Shown here: in pieces, positions 52,296 to 59,973 of the stretch
How the letters are laid out: every line of letters starts with the position of its first letter
Position numbering within the stretch: the first letter of the stretch is position 1
NCBI RefSeq assembly: GCF_049310905.1
Contig: NZ_JBMEMN010000009.1
Span: forward strand, 15,534-79,533
DNA: 64,000 nt
Source: Gudongella sp049310905
GTDB taxonomy: Bacteria; Bacillota; Clostridia; Tissierellales; Tissierellaceae
Direction of reading: 5' to 3'
The notes under the pieces: generated by a model
Database searches by the model: none
Told to the model about the DNA's origin: nothing
Seen by the model: the letters and a program-made list of their open reading frames with translations, nothing else
Translations under genes and position numbers: made by a program

Positions 52296-52359
52296 GATAA
52301 AATAATTAAAAAATAAAATAAATTACCTTAACATGTATATTTTATGTAAGTGGGTCTTA

Positions 52360-52455
52360 GTAGAGTAATGGACGTTTCCCAGCCGATCCTGAGGGTAGAA
52401 AATCAATCGTTATCAAGAGTGGTAGGGGGCGGTTTCCATGCCGCCCCGAATGTAG
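52360..52455. repeat. GC-rich intergenic segment with palindromic hairpin
   Basis: Within an AT-rich 311-base gap lies a ~90-base GC-rich stretch. At 52426-52447 GGGGCGG pairs perfectly with CCGCCCC around TTTCCATG. There is no T tail, so it is not a terminator. The form resembles dispersed GGGGCGG/CCGCCCC palindromic repeats reported in clostridial genomes, from memory. The rest of the gap shows the padR promoter on the left and a plain AT-rich region before the DUF1801 gene. No gene is visible. Confidence 0.45.
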
Positions 52456-52556
52456 CTAATAAAACAAAAGATGTGATTTTATGGCAAAAAAAATATTATT
52501 TAGGGTATACAGAATTATAATCATAAAATATAAGGATATTAGGAGGAGGCAAAAAA

Positions 52557-53015
52557 ATGAAATATGATGCAGATAGTGTCGATGAATATATTGATAAACT
52601 ACCAGAAGAAAGAAAGGAAATAATCAGCAAGCTTAGAGAACTTATATTGGAGAATCTACCGGAAGGCTTTGAGGAGACATTAAGCTACGGTATGATAGGA
52701 TATGTTGTTCCTCATTCAATCTATCCGGAGGGGTATCATGTCAATCATGATGAACCGCTGCCTTTCATGGCTCTGGCCAGTCAAAAGAATCATATAGCTT
52801 TGTATCACTCCGGAATCTATATCGTTCCTGAGATAGAGGAGTGGTTTAGAGAAGAGTACTCCAAAAGAGTAGATACCAAGTTGGATATGGGTAAAAGCTG
52901 CATCAGATTCAAGAATCCAAAGAAAATACCCTTTGACTTGTTGGAAGACCTGTTTGGGAAAATAAATGTTGATGAATATGTAAAATACTATGAGAATAGT
53001 ATTAAAAAGAAGTAA
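52557..53015 (+). CDS. DUF1801 (YdhG-like) protein
   Basis: The 152-aa protein matches the DUF1801 fold: it begins with DEYIDKLPEERKEIISKLRELILENLPEGFEETLSYGMIGYVVP, has a central FMALASQKNHIALYHSGIY block, and the KSCIRFKNPKKIPFDLLEDLF region. Structural relatives are frataxin-like alpha/beta sandwiches with unproven function. RBS AGGAGGAGG is eight bases upstream. Single gene between the GC-rich palindrome and a terminator. Confidence 0.88.
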   Translation: MKYDADSVDEYIDKLPEERKEIISKLRELILENLPEGFEETLSYGMIGYVVPHSIYPEGYHVNHDEPLPFMALASQKNHIALYHSGIYIVPEIEEWFREEYSKRVDTKLDMGKSCIRFKNPKKIPFDLLEDLFGKINVDEYVKYYENSIKKK

Positions 53016-53021
53016 TCTGAG

Positions 53022-53060
53022 TACACCTGGATTTTTTAGAGGATTATCCGGGTGTATTTT
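53022..53060 (+). terminator. Rho-independent terminator after the DUF1801 gene
   Basis: TACACCTGGAT (53022-53032) pairs with ATCCGGGTGTA (53046-53056) with one G-T pair and is followed by TTTT. Confidence 0.82.
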
Positions 53061-53131
53061 ACTATTGGGAAAAATGAAACATGGTGATAATCTATACAAT
53101 GTCTGACTATTAATTGGAAGAAGGTAATAAA

Positions 53132-54031
53132 ATGAAGATTAATGAGTACACTCAAGGTCTTGTATTGGGGATACTGTCATTTGTACTTTGGGGATTTCTT
53201 CCATTGTATTGGAAGATAGTTGAGGCAGTCAATCCATTTCAGATTTTTGCACACAGAATATTTTGGTCTTTTTTATTTGTAATCTTAATAATAATTCTAA
53301 AGAAAAAAGGACAAGATTTTAGAAGAGAACTTTCAAATCCAAAGACCTGGGTCAGTTTTATTGCCCCGTCATTGTTCATATCAATAAACTGGATGACATA
53401 CATCTGGGCTGTTAACAATGATTTTGTAATTGAAACCAGTCTTGGTTATTATATGAATCCATTGATTTTAATTTTTATGGGAAGGATTTTCTATAAGGAA
53501 AAGCTTAATACATTGCAAAAATGGGGACTTGGATTTGCTTTTGCAGGGGTTATTCTAAAGACTTTATTATATGGAAGATTGCCTTTGATTTCACTGGCAA
53601 TAGCAATAAGTTTTTCAACATATGGTTTTCTGAAAAAGAAGACAAAGGTGGACTCACTGACTGGTCTTGCCTTTGAGACATTGATAATAGGAATTCCTGC
53701 AATAGTTTATATACTATATGTTGAAATTTCAGCAAGAGGAATAAGTGGGAATCTTCCTTACTATTATTGGTTGTTAATTATGACAAGCGGAATAGCAACT
53801 GCAACACCCTTGCTTTTATATGCTGAAAGTTTAAAGAGACTTCCCTTGAAAATAATGGGATTTATTCAGTATATATCACCATCTATTTCATTACTATTGG
53901 GAATATTTGCTTTTAATGAACCATTTGATAAATGGTCACTTTCAGCATTTGCCTTGGTCTGGATAGGGCTGGGTTTCTTCACCTACTCACAGGTATTGCT
54001 ACTTAGAAATGAAAGAAGAAAGCCGGATTAA
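53132..54031 (+). CDS. rarD: RarD-type EamA transporter
   Basis: The ATG at 53132 has AAGAAGGT upstream; an in-frame codon at 53114 is less likely. The 299-aa protein has about ten helices in two EamA repeats. RarD-specific segments are LSFVLWGFLPLYWKIVEAVNPFQIFAHRIFWSF at the start, NWMTYIWAVNNDFVIETSLGYYMNPL in the middle and LPLKIMGFIQYISPSISLLLGIFAFNEPF near the end. RarD proteins were named for chloramphenicol sensitivity; the real substrates are unknown small metabolites. Single gene with a convergent terminator behind it. Confidence 0.93.
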   Translation: MKINEYTQGLVLGILSFVLWGFLPLYWKIVEAVNPFQIFAHRIFWSFLFVILIIILKKKGQDFRRELSNPKTWVSFIAPSLFISINWMTYIWAVNNDFVIETSLGYYMNPLILIFMGRIFYKEKLNTLQKWGLGFAFAGVILKTLLYGRLPLISLAIAISFSTYGFLKKKTKVDSLTGLAFETLIIGIPAIVYILYVEISARGISGNLPYYYWLLIMTSGIATATPLLLYAESLKRLPLKIMGFIQYISPSISLLLGIFAFNEPFDKWSLSAFALVWIGLGFFTYSQVLLLRNERRKPD

Positions 54032-54033
54032 AC

Positions 54034-54069
54034 AATAACCATCCATAGAGAATCCAATGGATGGTTATT
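54034..54069 (+). terminator. Bidirectional terminator between rarD and antiporter genes
   Basis: A perfect 13-bp stem (AATAACCATCCAT and ATGGATGGTTATT) with a ten-base loop lies between two convergent stop codons. Confidence 0.9.
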
Positions 54070-54073
54070 GCAG

Positions 54074-55255
54074 TTATATCTGAGAGGGATCTATTTCGCC
54101 TGCCTTAATCAGGGCATTTTTGGCTATTACTGGTCCTAAAATCTCATACACTACAGTAGATGCCAATATTACAGTTCTTATGGTAGCTCCGAACTCAGGC
54201 ATTACTGTTTGTGCTATCATTGAAAGGCCAATAGCTACACCAGCTTGAGGAAGCAAGGTAAGACCAAGGTATTTCGTAACCATGGTTGGTGATTTTGTCA
54301 ACCGGGCACCAATAGTTGCTCCTAGGGTCTTACCCAATGATCTTGCAAGAATATAACCTATACCTAGGAAGCCTGCATATCTAAGGACACTAAGGTCAAG
54401 CTCAATACCTGCAAGGGTGAAGAAGGCAATAAATATTGGAGGAGTAACTCTGTTTATTATACTAATGGCTCTTATGCTGTTACGTGAGAAGTTGGCAATT
54501 GTGATTCCTAGCGTCATGCATACCAGTAGAGTTGAAACATTTGCAAATGCTGCTATTCCAATTGATATGAATATTGTTGAAATAACTATACTGAGCAGTT
54601 CGTCCTCACCTTTTATTTTCGGGATTAGGTAGCTTAAGGCCAGTCCTGCAAGAAATCCGATGCCAAGTGAAAGTGTGATTTCCCAAAGTGGAACCAATAC
54701 TGCACTTACAAAGGATATGGTTCCTGATGCAGACATCAGAGATTTTGCAATTGTAAAGGCAATACCGAAAGAAATGATTGCAAGTCCATCATCCATTGCA
54801 ACTACAGGTAAAAGTGTATCCACAAGAGGACCTTTGGCCTTGTATTGTCTTATTACCATTATTGTTGCTGCTGGAGCGGTTGCTGCTGCAATTGCTCCAA
54901 TAACAATTGCAAATGGCAGTGGCTGCTTGAATATGTAGATCATTGCCAATGTTACCAATACTACTGGAGTCAGTGCCTCGAATAAGGTTATGGTTATGAT
55001 GGATTTACCCATCTTCTTTAGTTTTGAGAAGTTTATCTCACTACCTATACTGTATGCTATAAACCCTAGGGCAGCTTCTGAGATAATGTGCATGCCGTCA
55101 GCTACACCCATGGGTATGATTCCGAGTATGGAAGGGCCTATCAGGACTCCCGCAAGCAGATAGCCTGTAACATGTGGTAGTTTGAATCTTGATACAATTT
55201 TTGCCATACCGATTCCGGCAAGTAGTATCAGTGCGAAGTAAAATAAATTATTCAT
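54074..55255 (-). CDS. CPA2-type sodium/proton antiporter
   Basis: The ATG at 55255 has AGAGGTG nine bases upstream; the GTG at 55267 overlaps that RBS. The 393-aa protein has about 12 helices of the cation:proton antiporter-2 family. Typical parts are LPHVTGYLLAGVLIGPSILG in the first helices and the ion-binding region VVAMDDGLAIISFGIAFTIA with two adjacent aspartates (DD) in helix 5. No C-terminal RCK or USP domain is present, so regulation must come from another protein. The PII-like gene divergently transcribed next to it is a candidate regulator. Confidence 0.9.
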   Translation of the reverse strand: MNNLFYFALILLAGIGMAKIVSRFKLPHVTGYLLAGVLIGPSILGIIPMGVADGMHIISEAALGFIAYSIGSEINFSKLKKMGKSIITITLFEALTPVVLVTLAMIYIFKQPLPFAIVIGAIAAATAPAATIMVIRQYKAKGPLVDTLLPVVAMDDGLAIISFGIAFTIAKSLMSASGTISFVSAVLVPLWEITLSLGIGFLAGLALSYLIPKIKGEDELLSIVISTIFISIGIAAFANVSTLLVCMTLGITIANFSRNSIRAISIINRVTPPIFIAFFTLAGIELDLSVLRYAGFLGIGYILARSLGKTLGATIGARLTKSPTMVTKYLGLTLLPQAGVAIGLSMIAQTVMPEFGATIRTVILASTVVYEILGPVIAKNALIKAGEIDPSQI

Positions 55256-55331
55256 TCTTTTGTACACCTCTTTTTAATATTTGGTTGCAAGGAATATATG
55301 TAGTTTAACAAATATTTAACAACAAGATTTA

Positions 55332-55360
55332 ATTATATGCTTATATTTTCATAAATGCAA
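55332..55360 (-). promoter_or_regulatory. Promoter of the antiporter gene
   Basis: On the minus strand TTGCAT (55360-55355) and TATAAT (55337-55332) are spaced by 17 bases, 77 bases upstream of the antiporter start codon. Confidence 0.7.
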
Positions 55361-55375
55361 GTACAAATGAGAAAA

Positions 55376-55404
55376 TTGATTAAAACAAGCCATTCTGATA
55401 TAAT
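55376..55404 (+). promoter_or_regulatory. Promoter of the PII-like gene
   Basis: TTGATT (55376-55381) and TATAAT (55399-55404) are spaced by 17 bases. It is divergent from the antiporter promoter; the two -35 boxes are 15 bases apart, so one regulator could affect both. Confidence 0.7.
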
Positions 55405-55434
55405 TGCAACATAAATTGAAAAGGAAGTGTTGAT

Positions 55435-55773
55435 ATGTATGCGCTTTTTGTAATTCTCAACCAGACAGACAAGCTGGATGAAATATTGGAAAATCTATAT
55501 GAACTGGATACAGGTGCTACAACCATCGATAGTGTTGGAATGGGCAAGCTACTCCTTGAGCATAATGTTAACGAAGGTATTTTTTCTAGCATCTCAAAAA
55601 TACTTAATGAGGGAAAACCCTACAATAAAACTTTGGTCAGTGTAATTAGAGAGAAGGAAGTATTGGACCAGGCAATTGACAGGATAAAAGGAATCTTGAA
55701 TATGGATGAAAAAATAGGATCAGGATTTATGTTTGTGGTGCCAGTACTTGAGATTCATGGGGGATTGGAATAG
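55435..55773 (+). CDS. PII-like signalling protein
   Basis: The 112-aa protein has the PII ferredoxin-like fold pattern: first strand and helix MYALFVILNQTDKLDEILENLYELDTGATTIDSVGMGK, a region with a short T-loop equivalent (about residues 38-62), a second beta-alpha unit (NKTLVSVIREKEVLDQAIDRIKGIL), and the C-terminal GSGFMFVVPVLEIHGG corresponding to the GDGKIFV segment of GlnB. The T-loop uridylylation tyrosine and the Walker-like residues of classical GlnB are absent, so it belongs to the PII-like branch that binds nucleotides and regulates membrane transporters. Divergent to an antiporter gene, which is its probable target. RBS AAGGAAG precedes the ATG. Confidence 0.75.
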   Translation: MYALFVILNQTDKLDEILENLYELDTGATTIDSVGMGKLLLEHNVNEGIFSSISKILNEGKPYNKTLVSVIREKEVLDQAIDRIKGILNMDEKIGSGFMFVVPVLEIHGGLE

Positions 55774-55815
55774 AAAAATATTGTGAAAATGGCAACGAAT
55801 TCTAACTTAATGGTA

Positions 55816-55844
55816 TTGACACGCACCTGCAGAAGAATTATACT
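55816..55844 (+). promoter_or_regulatory. Promoter of the rsgA leader
   Basis: TTGACA (55816-55821) and TATACT (55839-55844) are spaced by 17 bases. It is far upstream of rsgA (56100), leaving a ~250-base leader that contains a small open frame and two terminators. Confidence 0.8.
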
Positions 55845-55883
55845 ATTATTGTAAAAAGAGTAATTGAAAGGAGTTGTTGTATT

Positions 55884-55922
55884 ATGATAGCGATTAGAGT
55901 GATTGGGGAGAATAAAATATAA
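55884..55922 (+). CDS. Leader peptide of 12 residues upstream of rsgA
   Basis: An ATG at 55884, ten bases after GAAAGGAG, opens a 12-codon frame ending in TAA at 55920-55922: MIAIRVIGENKI. Its position between a consensus promoter and tandem terminators is the classic layout of a translation-controlled attenuator. No amino acid is repeated as in histidine- or tryptophan-type leaders, so if it works by stalling it would sense ribosome-level stress rather than one amino acid. Too short for any family. Confidence 0.6.
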   Translation: MIAIRVIGENKI

Positions 55923-55941
55923 TACGGGCAACAAAAAATTA

Positions 55942-56023
55942 ACCTTTCAAGGGAATAAGTATGATCAGCACGATCGAAAGGTCGTGTTTTTGTGTTTGCA
56001 GACAGGTTGATGTCTGTTTTTTT
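55942..56023 (+). promoter_or_regulatory. Attenuator with tandem terminators and possible antiterminator upstream of rsgA
   Basis: Terminator 1 (55969-55991) is CACGATC-GAAA-GGTCGTG plus five T residues. Terminator 2 (55999-56023) is CAGACA-GGTTGA-TGTCTG plus seven T residues. The upstream ACCTTTC (55942-55948) is exactly complementary to GAAAGGT (55976-55982), which spans the loop and 3' arm of terminator 1, so it could form a competing antiterminator. Beyond the terminators a weak promoter-like pair (TTGTTG at 56045, TTATAA at 56068) may provide basal expression. The rest of the 326-base gap holds the leader promoter and peptide. Confidence 0.7.
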
Positions 56024-56099
56024 GTGCCCAAAATGAGGAAGAATTTGTTGAAAAGCACTAGAGAGTTTTATAAAACAACAGAAAATCAGGGGGGCACAA

Positions 56100-57182
56100 A
56101 TGAATAAAACAAGTATGGAAAAGATAGGTTACAATGAATTTTATAAGGACGAGTTTAAAGAAATAGTTGCGAGGGAATCGGGTATGATTCCTGGTAGGGT
56201 TTCAGCAGTGCATAGGGAAAGGTATCAGGTTATAACTGAACACGGAGAAAGTTGGGCAACGTTGAAGGGTTCAATATTCTATAATAGCCCTGAATCAGTA
56301 ATATATCCTACAACAGGAGATTTTGTAGCAGTAAGGCACAATCCTGTGGGAGAAGATATTATTTATAAAGTACTCAAGAGAAAAAGTGAGTTCTCAAGGA
56401 TGGACTCCTTCAATCGGAACAAGCAGGTGGTCGCTGCAAACTTTGATTATGTTTTGATACTCTCATCCATGAATAAGGACTTCAACATAAAGAGGTTGGA
56501 CAGATATATCGTTTCGGCATGGGAAAGTGGTGCAGAGCCTCTGGTTGTTCTAACCAAGAGTGATATTTCTGATGACTTTTCAATGTATGTTGATGCAATT
56601 GAATCCAATTCTCCTGGAGTGAAGGTTTTTCCAGTAAGCTCCATAACAGGTGCTGGAATTGAAGCCCTTAAAGATTATTTGAAGAGTGAATCAACGCTGG
56701 TTCTTCTTGGATCTTCAGGAGTAGGGAAGTCATCTCTAGTTAATGCCCTTGCAGAGAGTGAAGTGATGAAAGTTAACACCATCAGGGAGAACGATGCCAA
56801 AGGAAAGCATACCACAACCCACAGACAGCTGATTGTACTTGATGATGGTACAATGGTTATAGATACACCGGGTATGAGAGAGTTGGAGCTATGGAGTGCT
56901 GATTCAGGAATGGAGGAAGCATTCCACGATATAGCAGCAATTGCAGATAGATGCAGATTTAGAGACTGTAGCCATAATGATGAGCCAGGATGTGCTATCA
57001 GGTACGCACTCAAATCAGGAGAACTTGCAAACAGCAGGTGGAATAACTATCTTAAACTAAAAAAGGAATCAGAATATGCCAGAGCCAAAGAGGAGAAATC
57101 AGCAAGAGTTCAAAAGAAGGCTCAGGAGAAGAAGTTCGGAAAGATGCAAAAGGATTTTAAGAAGAGCAAGAAAACATACTAG
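56100..57182 (+). CDS. rsgA: Ribosome small-subunit-dependent GTPase RsgA
   Basis: The 360-aa protein has an N-terminal OB-fold (about residues 30-105) and a circularly permuted GTPase domain: G4 LTKSD first, G5 SS, then G1 GSSGVGKSS (about 203-211), G2 TTTH and G3 DTPG. A zinc knuckle CRFRDCSHNDEPGC follows, and a very basic tail (ARAKEEKSARVQKKAQEKK and on) which is longer than in many RsgA proteins. RsgA is a GTPase that releases from and matures the 30S ribosomal subunit. RBS GGGGGG precedes the ATG. The leader upstream suggests its synthesis is tuned by translation. Confidence 0.93.
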   Translation: MNKTSMEKIGYNEFYKDEFKEIVARESGMIPGRVSAVHRERYQVITEHGESWATLKGSIFYNSPESVIYPTTGDFVAVRHNPVGEDIIYKVLKRKSEFSRMDSFNRNKQVVAANFDYVLILSSMNKDFNIKRLDRYIVSAWESGAEPLVVLTKSDISDDFSMYVDAIESNSPGVKVFPVSSITGAGIEALKDYLKSESTLVLLGSSGVGKSSLVNALAESEVMKVNTIRENDAKGKHTTTHRQLIVLDDGTMVIDTPGMRELELWSADSGMEEAFHDIAAIADRCRFRDCSHNDEPGCAIRYALKSGELANSRWNNYLKLKKESEYARAKEEKSARVQKKAQEKKFGKMQKDFKKSKKTY

Positions 57183-57191
57183 ATATGTAAA

Positions 57192-57223
57192 AATGCTGTG
57201 TGGGTTAGTTACCACACAGCATT
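57192..57223 (+). terminator. Bidirectional terminator between rsgA and lpd genes
   Basis: AATGCTGTGTGG pairs perfectly with CCACACAGCATT around an eight-base loop, between convergent genes. Confidence 0.85.
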
Positions 57224-57227
57224 CAAA

Positions 57228-58607
57228 TTATGCATGAATTGGTTTGTCAATTACATCAAATGCAGCTTCCATGATGGCTTCTGCAAATGTTGGGTGGGGG
57301 TGAATAGTCTTTGCAAGGTCATAGACCGTACCTTCAAGATTCATTATGGCTACAGCCTTGGATATCATGTCAGAAGCTACGCTTGCTGCCATATGAACTC
57401 CAATTACTTCACCGTATAGGTTGTCGGAGATAATCTTTACAAAGCCGGTGGTCTCTCCCTCAGCAATAGCCATACCATTAGCTGAAAGGGGGAATTTCCC
57501 CACTGAAAAATCAATTCCCTTTTCCTTGGCTTCATCCTCTGTTATTCCAACACTGGCAAGTTCTGGGAAGGAATACACAACTTTAGGTATATGGTCATAA
57601 TTCAAGTTGGATTCGACACCCAGAATATTCTCAACTGCAGCAATACCTTCAGCAGATGCCACATGGGCCAGTGGAACCTTTCCGTTGACATCACCGATTG
57701 CATATACGCTGTCGATGCTTGTTTTCATTTTTTCATCTGTTTTAATAAATCCTCTCTTATCCAACTCAAGCTTGAGGTTTTCAAGACCTTCAAGATTTGG
57801 CTTAAGTCCCAGAAACAAGAGGAACTTGTTTCCTTCAAGGGTCTGTTCCTTGCCCTTTCTTTCAATTGTTAGTTTGTTTTTTTCGAATTTAATTATTTCA
57901 GCCTCAGATACTATCTTCAGGCCATCTTTTTTAAGTTGTCTTTCAAGTGTCTTGGCAAGCTCTTTTTCGGTATGGGGGAGTATTGACTTGTTCTGATGAA
58001 CCAAGGTCACATCTACACCTATTGCATTTAAAAGTGTAGCATATTCAACACCATAAACATCTCCACCGAGAATAACAACGTTTTTAGGCAATTCATCAAG
58101 TTTTAAGAAACCTTTTGAATCAAGTGCATCACCCGAGTGTATCAGATCTTCAAGACCTGGTATTTCAGGGTAATAGCTGCCTGCCCCTGTGGCAACAATA
58201 AGATTTTCATAAGAAATGGTCTCATCATTGACCTTCAATGTTTTTGTATCAATCACCTCTGCTGGTCCCTTTATGAATTTTACTCCATTCTTTTTAAACA
58301 GCATTTCTATTCCTGAAACCAGTTTATCTACGACTATATCTTTTCGATTGGTGAGTTTTCCCCAGTCAATCTTTGCGTTTGCAAGGTCTACACCAGTAAT
58401 TCCAAAGTCTTCGCTGCGAAGAAGATTTCTGTAATGTCTGGCAGAGATAAGAAGGGTCTTGGTAGGTATACAGCCCCAGTTAAGACATAGTCCACCAAGT
58501 CTTTCCCTTTCCACCACAATGACCTTCAATCCTCCCTGTGCAGCCTTTATGGCCGACACATAGCCTCCTGGACCACCACCGATAATCGCTATATCAAATT
58601 TTTCCAT
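57228..58607 (-). CDS. pdhD: Dihydrolipoyl dehydrogenase (E3 subunit)
   Basis: The ATG at 58607 has GGAGAG upstream; an in-frame start at 58622 overlaps the E2 stop and is less likely. The ~459-aa FAD/NAD flavoprotein has the N-terminal dinucleotide loop GGGPGGYVSA, redox-active disulfide GGLCLNWGCIPTK (C41, C46), and the C-terminal active site HPHPTFAEAI. It reoxidises dihydrolipoyl groups of E2 with NAD+. It is the last gene of the 2-oxoacid dehydrogenase operon, directly behind E2. Confidence 0.95.
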   Translation of the reverse strand: MEKFDIAIIGGGPGGYVSAIKAAQGGLKVIVVERERLGGLCLNWGCIPTKTLLISARHYRNLLRSEDFGITGVDLANAKIDWGKLTNRKDIVVDKLVSGIEMLFKKNGVKFIKGPAEVIDTKTLKVNDETISYENLIVATGAGSYYPEIPGLEDLIHSGDALDSKGFLKLDELPKNVVILGGDVYGVEYATLLNAIGVDVTLVHQNKSILPHTEKELAKTLERQLKKDGLKIVSEAEIIKFEKNKLTIERKGKEQTLEGNKFLLFLGLKPNLEGLENLKLELDKRGFIKTDEKMKTSIDSVYAIGDVNGKVPLAHVASAEGIAAVENILGVESNLNYDHIPKVVYSFPELASVGITEDEAKEKGIDFSVGKFPLSANGMAIAEGETTGFVKIISDNLYGEVIGVHMAASVASDMISKAVAIMNLEGTVYDLAKTIHPHPTFAEAIMEAAFDVIDKPIHA

Positions 58608-58621
58608 TATATCACTCTCCA

Positions 58622-59959
58622 TTATCCTTTAAGCAGCAGAATATCTGGGTCTGCCAGCAATTCCTTCAATAGATTCAGGAATCGTGCACCACTTGCACCG
58701 TCAATAATCCTGTGGTCGTAGGAAAGTGAAAGTGGTAGAATATGAGCAACTACAATTTCTCCGTCTTTGACAATTGGCTTTTCAACAACTCGTCCTATGC
58801 CAAGAATAGCTGACTCAGGATAATTTATGATTGGAATTCCGAAGTATCCCCCAATTGAACCATAGTTGGTTACAGAGAAAGAGCCACCCTTAAGTTCCTG
58901 AAGCTGAATCTTATTGTCCTTTGCACGAGTGCTCAAGTCATCAATGGCTTTTGCAATTTCAACGACACTCATTTTATCAGCATCTTTTATAACTGGGACC
59001 ATCAAGCCTCTTTCAGTATCAGTTGCAACACCGATGCTGTAGTATTTTTTGATAACAAGTTCATCGGTTTCTTCATCAAGGCTTGAGTTAAATTCAGGAA
59101 ATTGTTTCAGAGCCACGATTGATGCCTTGATTATAAATGGAAGGTAGGTTAATCCTACTCCTTCATCCTTCAGCATATCCTTGTACTGCTTCCTGAATTT
59201 GTAAAGCTTGGTTATATCGATTTCATCCATTGCCGTTGTATGAGGAATAGTGAATCTGGATTCACTCATTTTTTCCGAGATGGTCTTTCTTATCTTTGTA
59301 AGAGGGACTCTCTCAACAGGGAGATCCTCTGAAATTGACAGCTTCCTAGGCTCAGTTTTCTTAGTTTTGCTTGGCTTTTCTTTCTCTTCACTTTCCATCT
59401 TCATCTCGCTCGCTTTGTATATATCATCCTTCATAACCCGGCCATTTGGGCCGGAACCTTTTACTCTTGTGATATCAACACCAAGATCCTTTGCAAGATG
59501 TCTTGCGACAGGAGTTGCGAGAACCTTCCTGCTCTCCTTTTTAGGCTTTGAAGAAGGTGTGCCTTCTGTACTTGATGGGATAACATCAGAGGAAGCAACC
59601 ACCTGACCCACAACACCTGCAGTTTCTTCTTCAACATGTTCTTCTTTTTCAGGTTTCGATTTTTCAACATCTTCCTCTTTTGCCGTATCCACTTCTTCTA
59701 TTGCATCATCTTCTACTGAGCCACCTGCTTCAATAGTTATAAATACATCTCCAACATTGATGGTATCTCCCTTGTTGGCCTTTAATTCCAGAACCTTACC
59801 GCTTCTGGGGGAGGGGATTTCAGTAGTTACCTTGTCGGTTTCAACCTCCGCAACGGATTCTCCTTCTTCTATTTTATCCCCTTCCTGGACCATCCACTTC
59901 GTAATTACACCTTCGTGGATTCCTTCTCCTATATCGGGGAATTGAAATTCAAATTTCAT
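58622..59959 (-). CDS. pdhC: 2-oxoacid dehydrogenase E2 acyltransferase
   Basis: The 445-aa protein has one N-terminal lipoyl domain with lipoylated K43 (ETDKVTTEIPSP), a charged Glu/Lys linker, a peripheral-subunit-binding domain (about residues 145-180) and a catalytic acyltransferase domain ending with the HxxxDG active site in SLSYDHRIIDGASG. It forms the cubic or icosahedral core that transfers acetyl or branched acyl groups to CoA. It is 14 bases downstream of the E1beta gene. A single lipoyl domain is typical of Gram-positive enzymes. Confidence 0.93.
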   Translation of the reverse strand: MKFEFQFPDIGEGIHEGVITKWMVQEGDKIEEGESVAEVETDKVTTEIPSPRSGKVLELKANKGDTINVGDVFITIEAGGSVEDDAIEEVDTAKEEDVEKSKPEKEEHVEEETAGVVGQVVASSDVIPSSTEGTPSSKPKKESRKVLATPVARHLAKDLGVDITRVKGSGPNGRVMKDDIYKASEMKMESEEKEKPSKTKKTEPRKLSISEDLPVERVPLTKIRKTISEKMSESRFTIPHTTAMDEIDITKLYKFRKQYKDMLKDEGVGLTYLPFIIKASIVALKQFPEFNSSLDEETDELVIKKYYSIGVATDTERGLMVPVIKDADKMSVVEIAKAIDDLSTRAKDNKIQLQELKGGSFSVTNYGSIGGYFGIPIINYPESAILGIGRVVEKPIVKDGEIVVAHILPLSLSYDHRIIDGASGARFLNLLKELLADPDILLLKG

Positions 59960-59973
59960 GGCTGACCTCCTTT

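Noticed and set aside
52426..52447. GC-rich hairpin as a terminator
   Set aside because: No T tract follows on either strand and no gene ends nearby on the plus strand.
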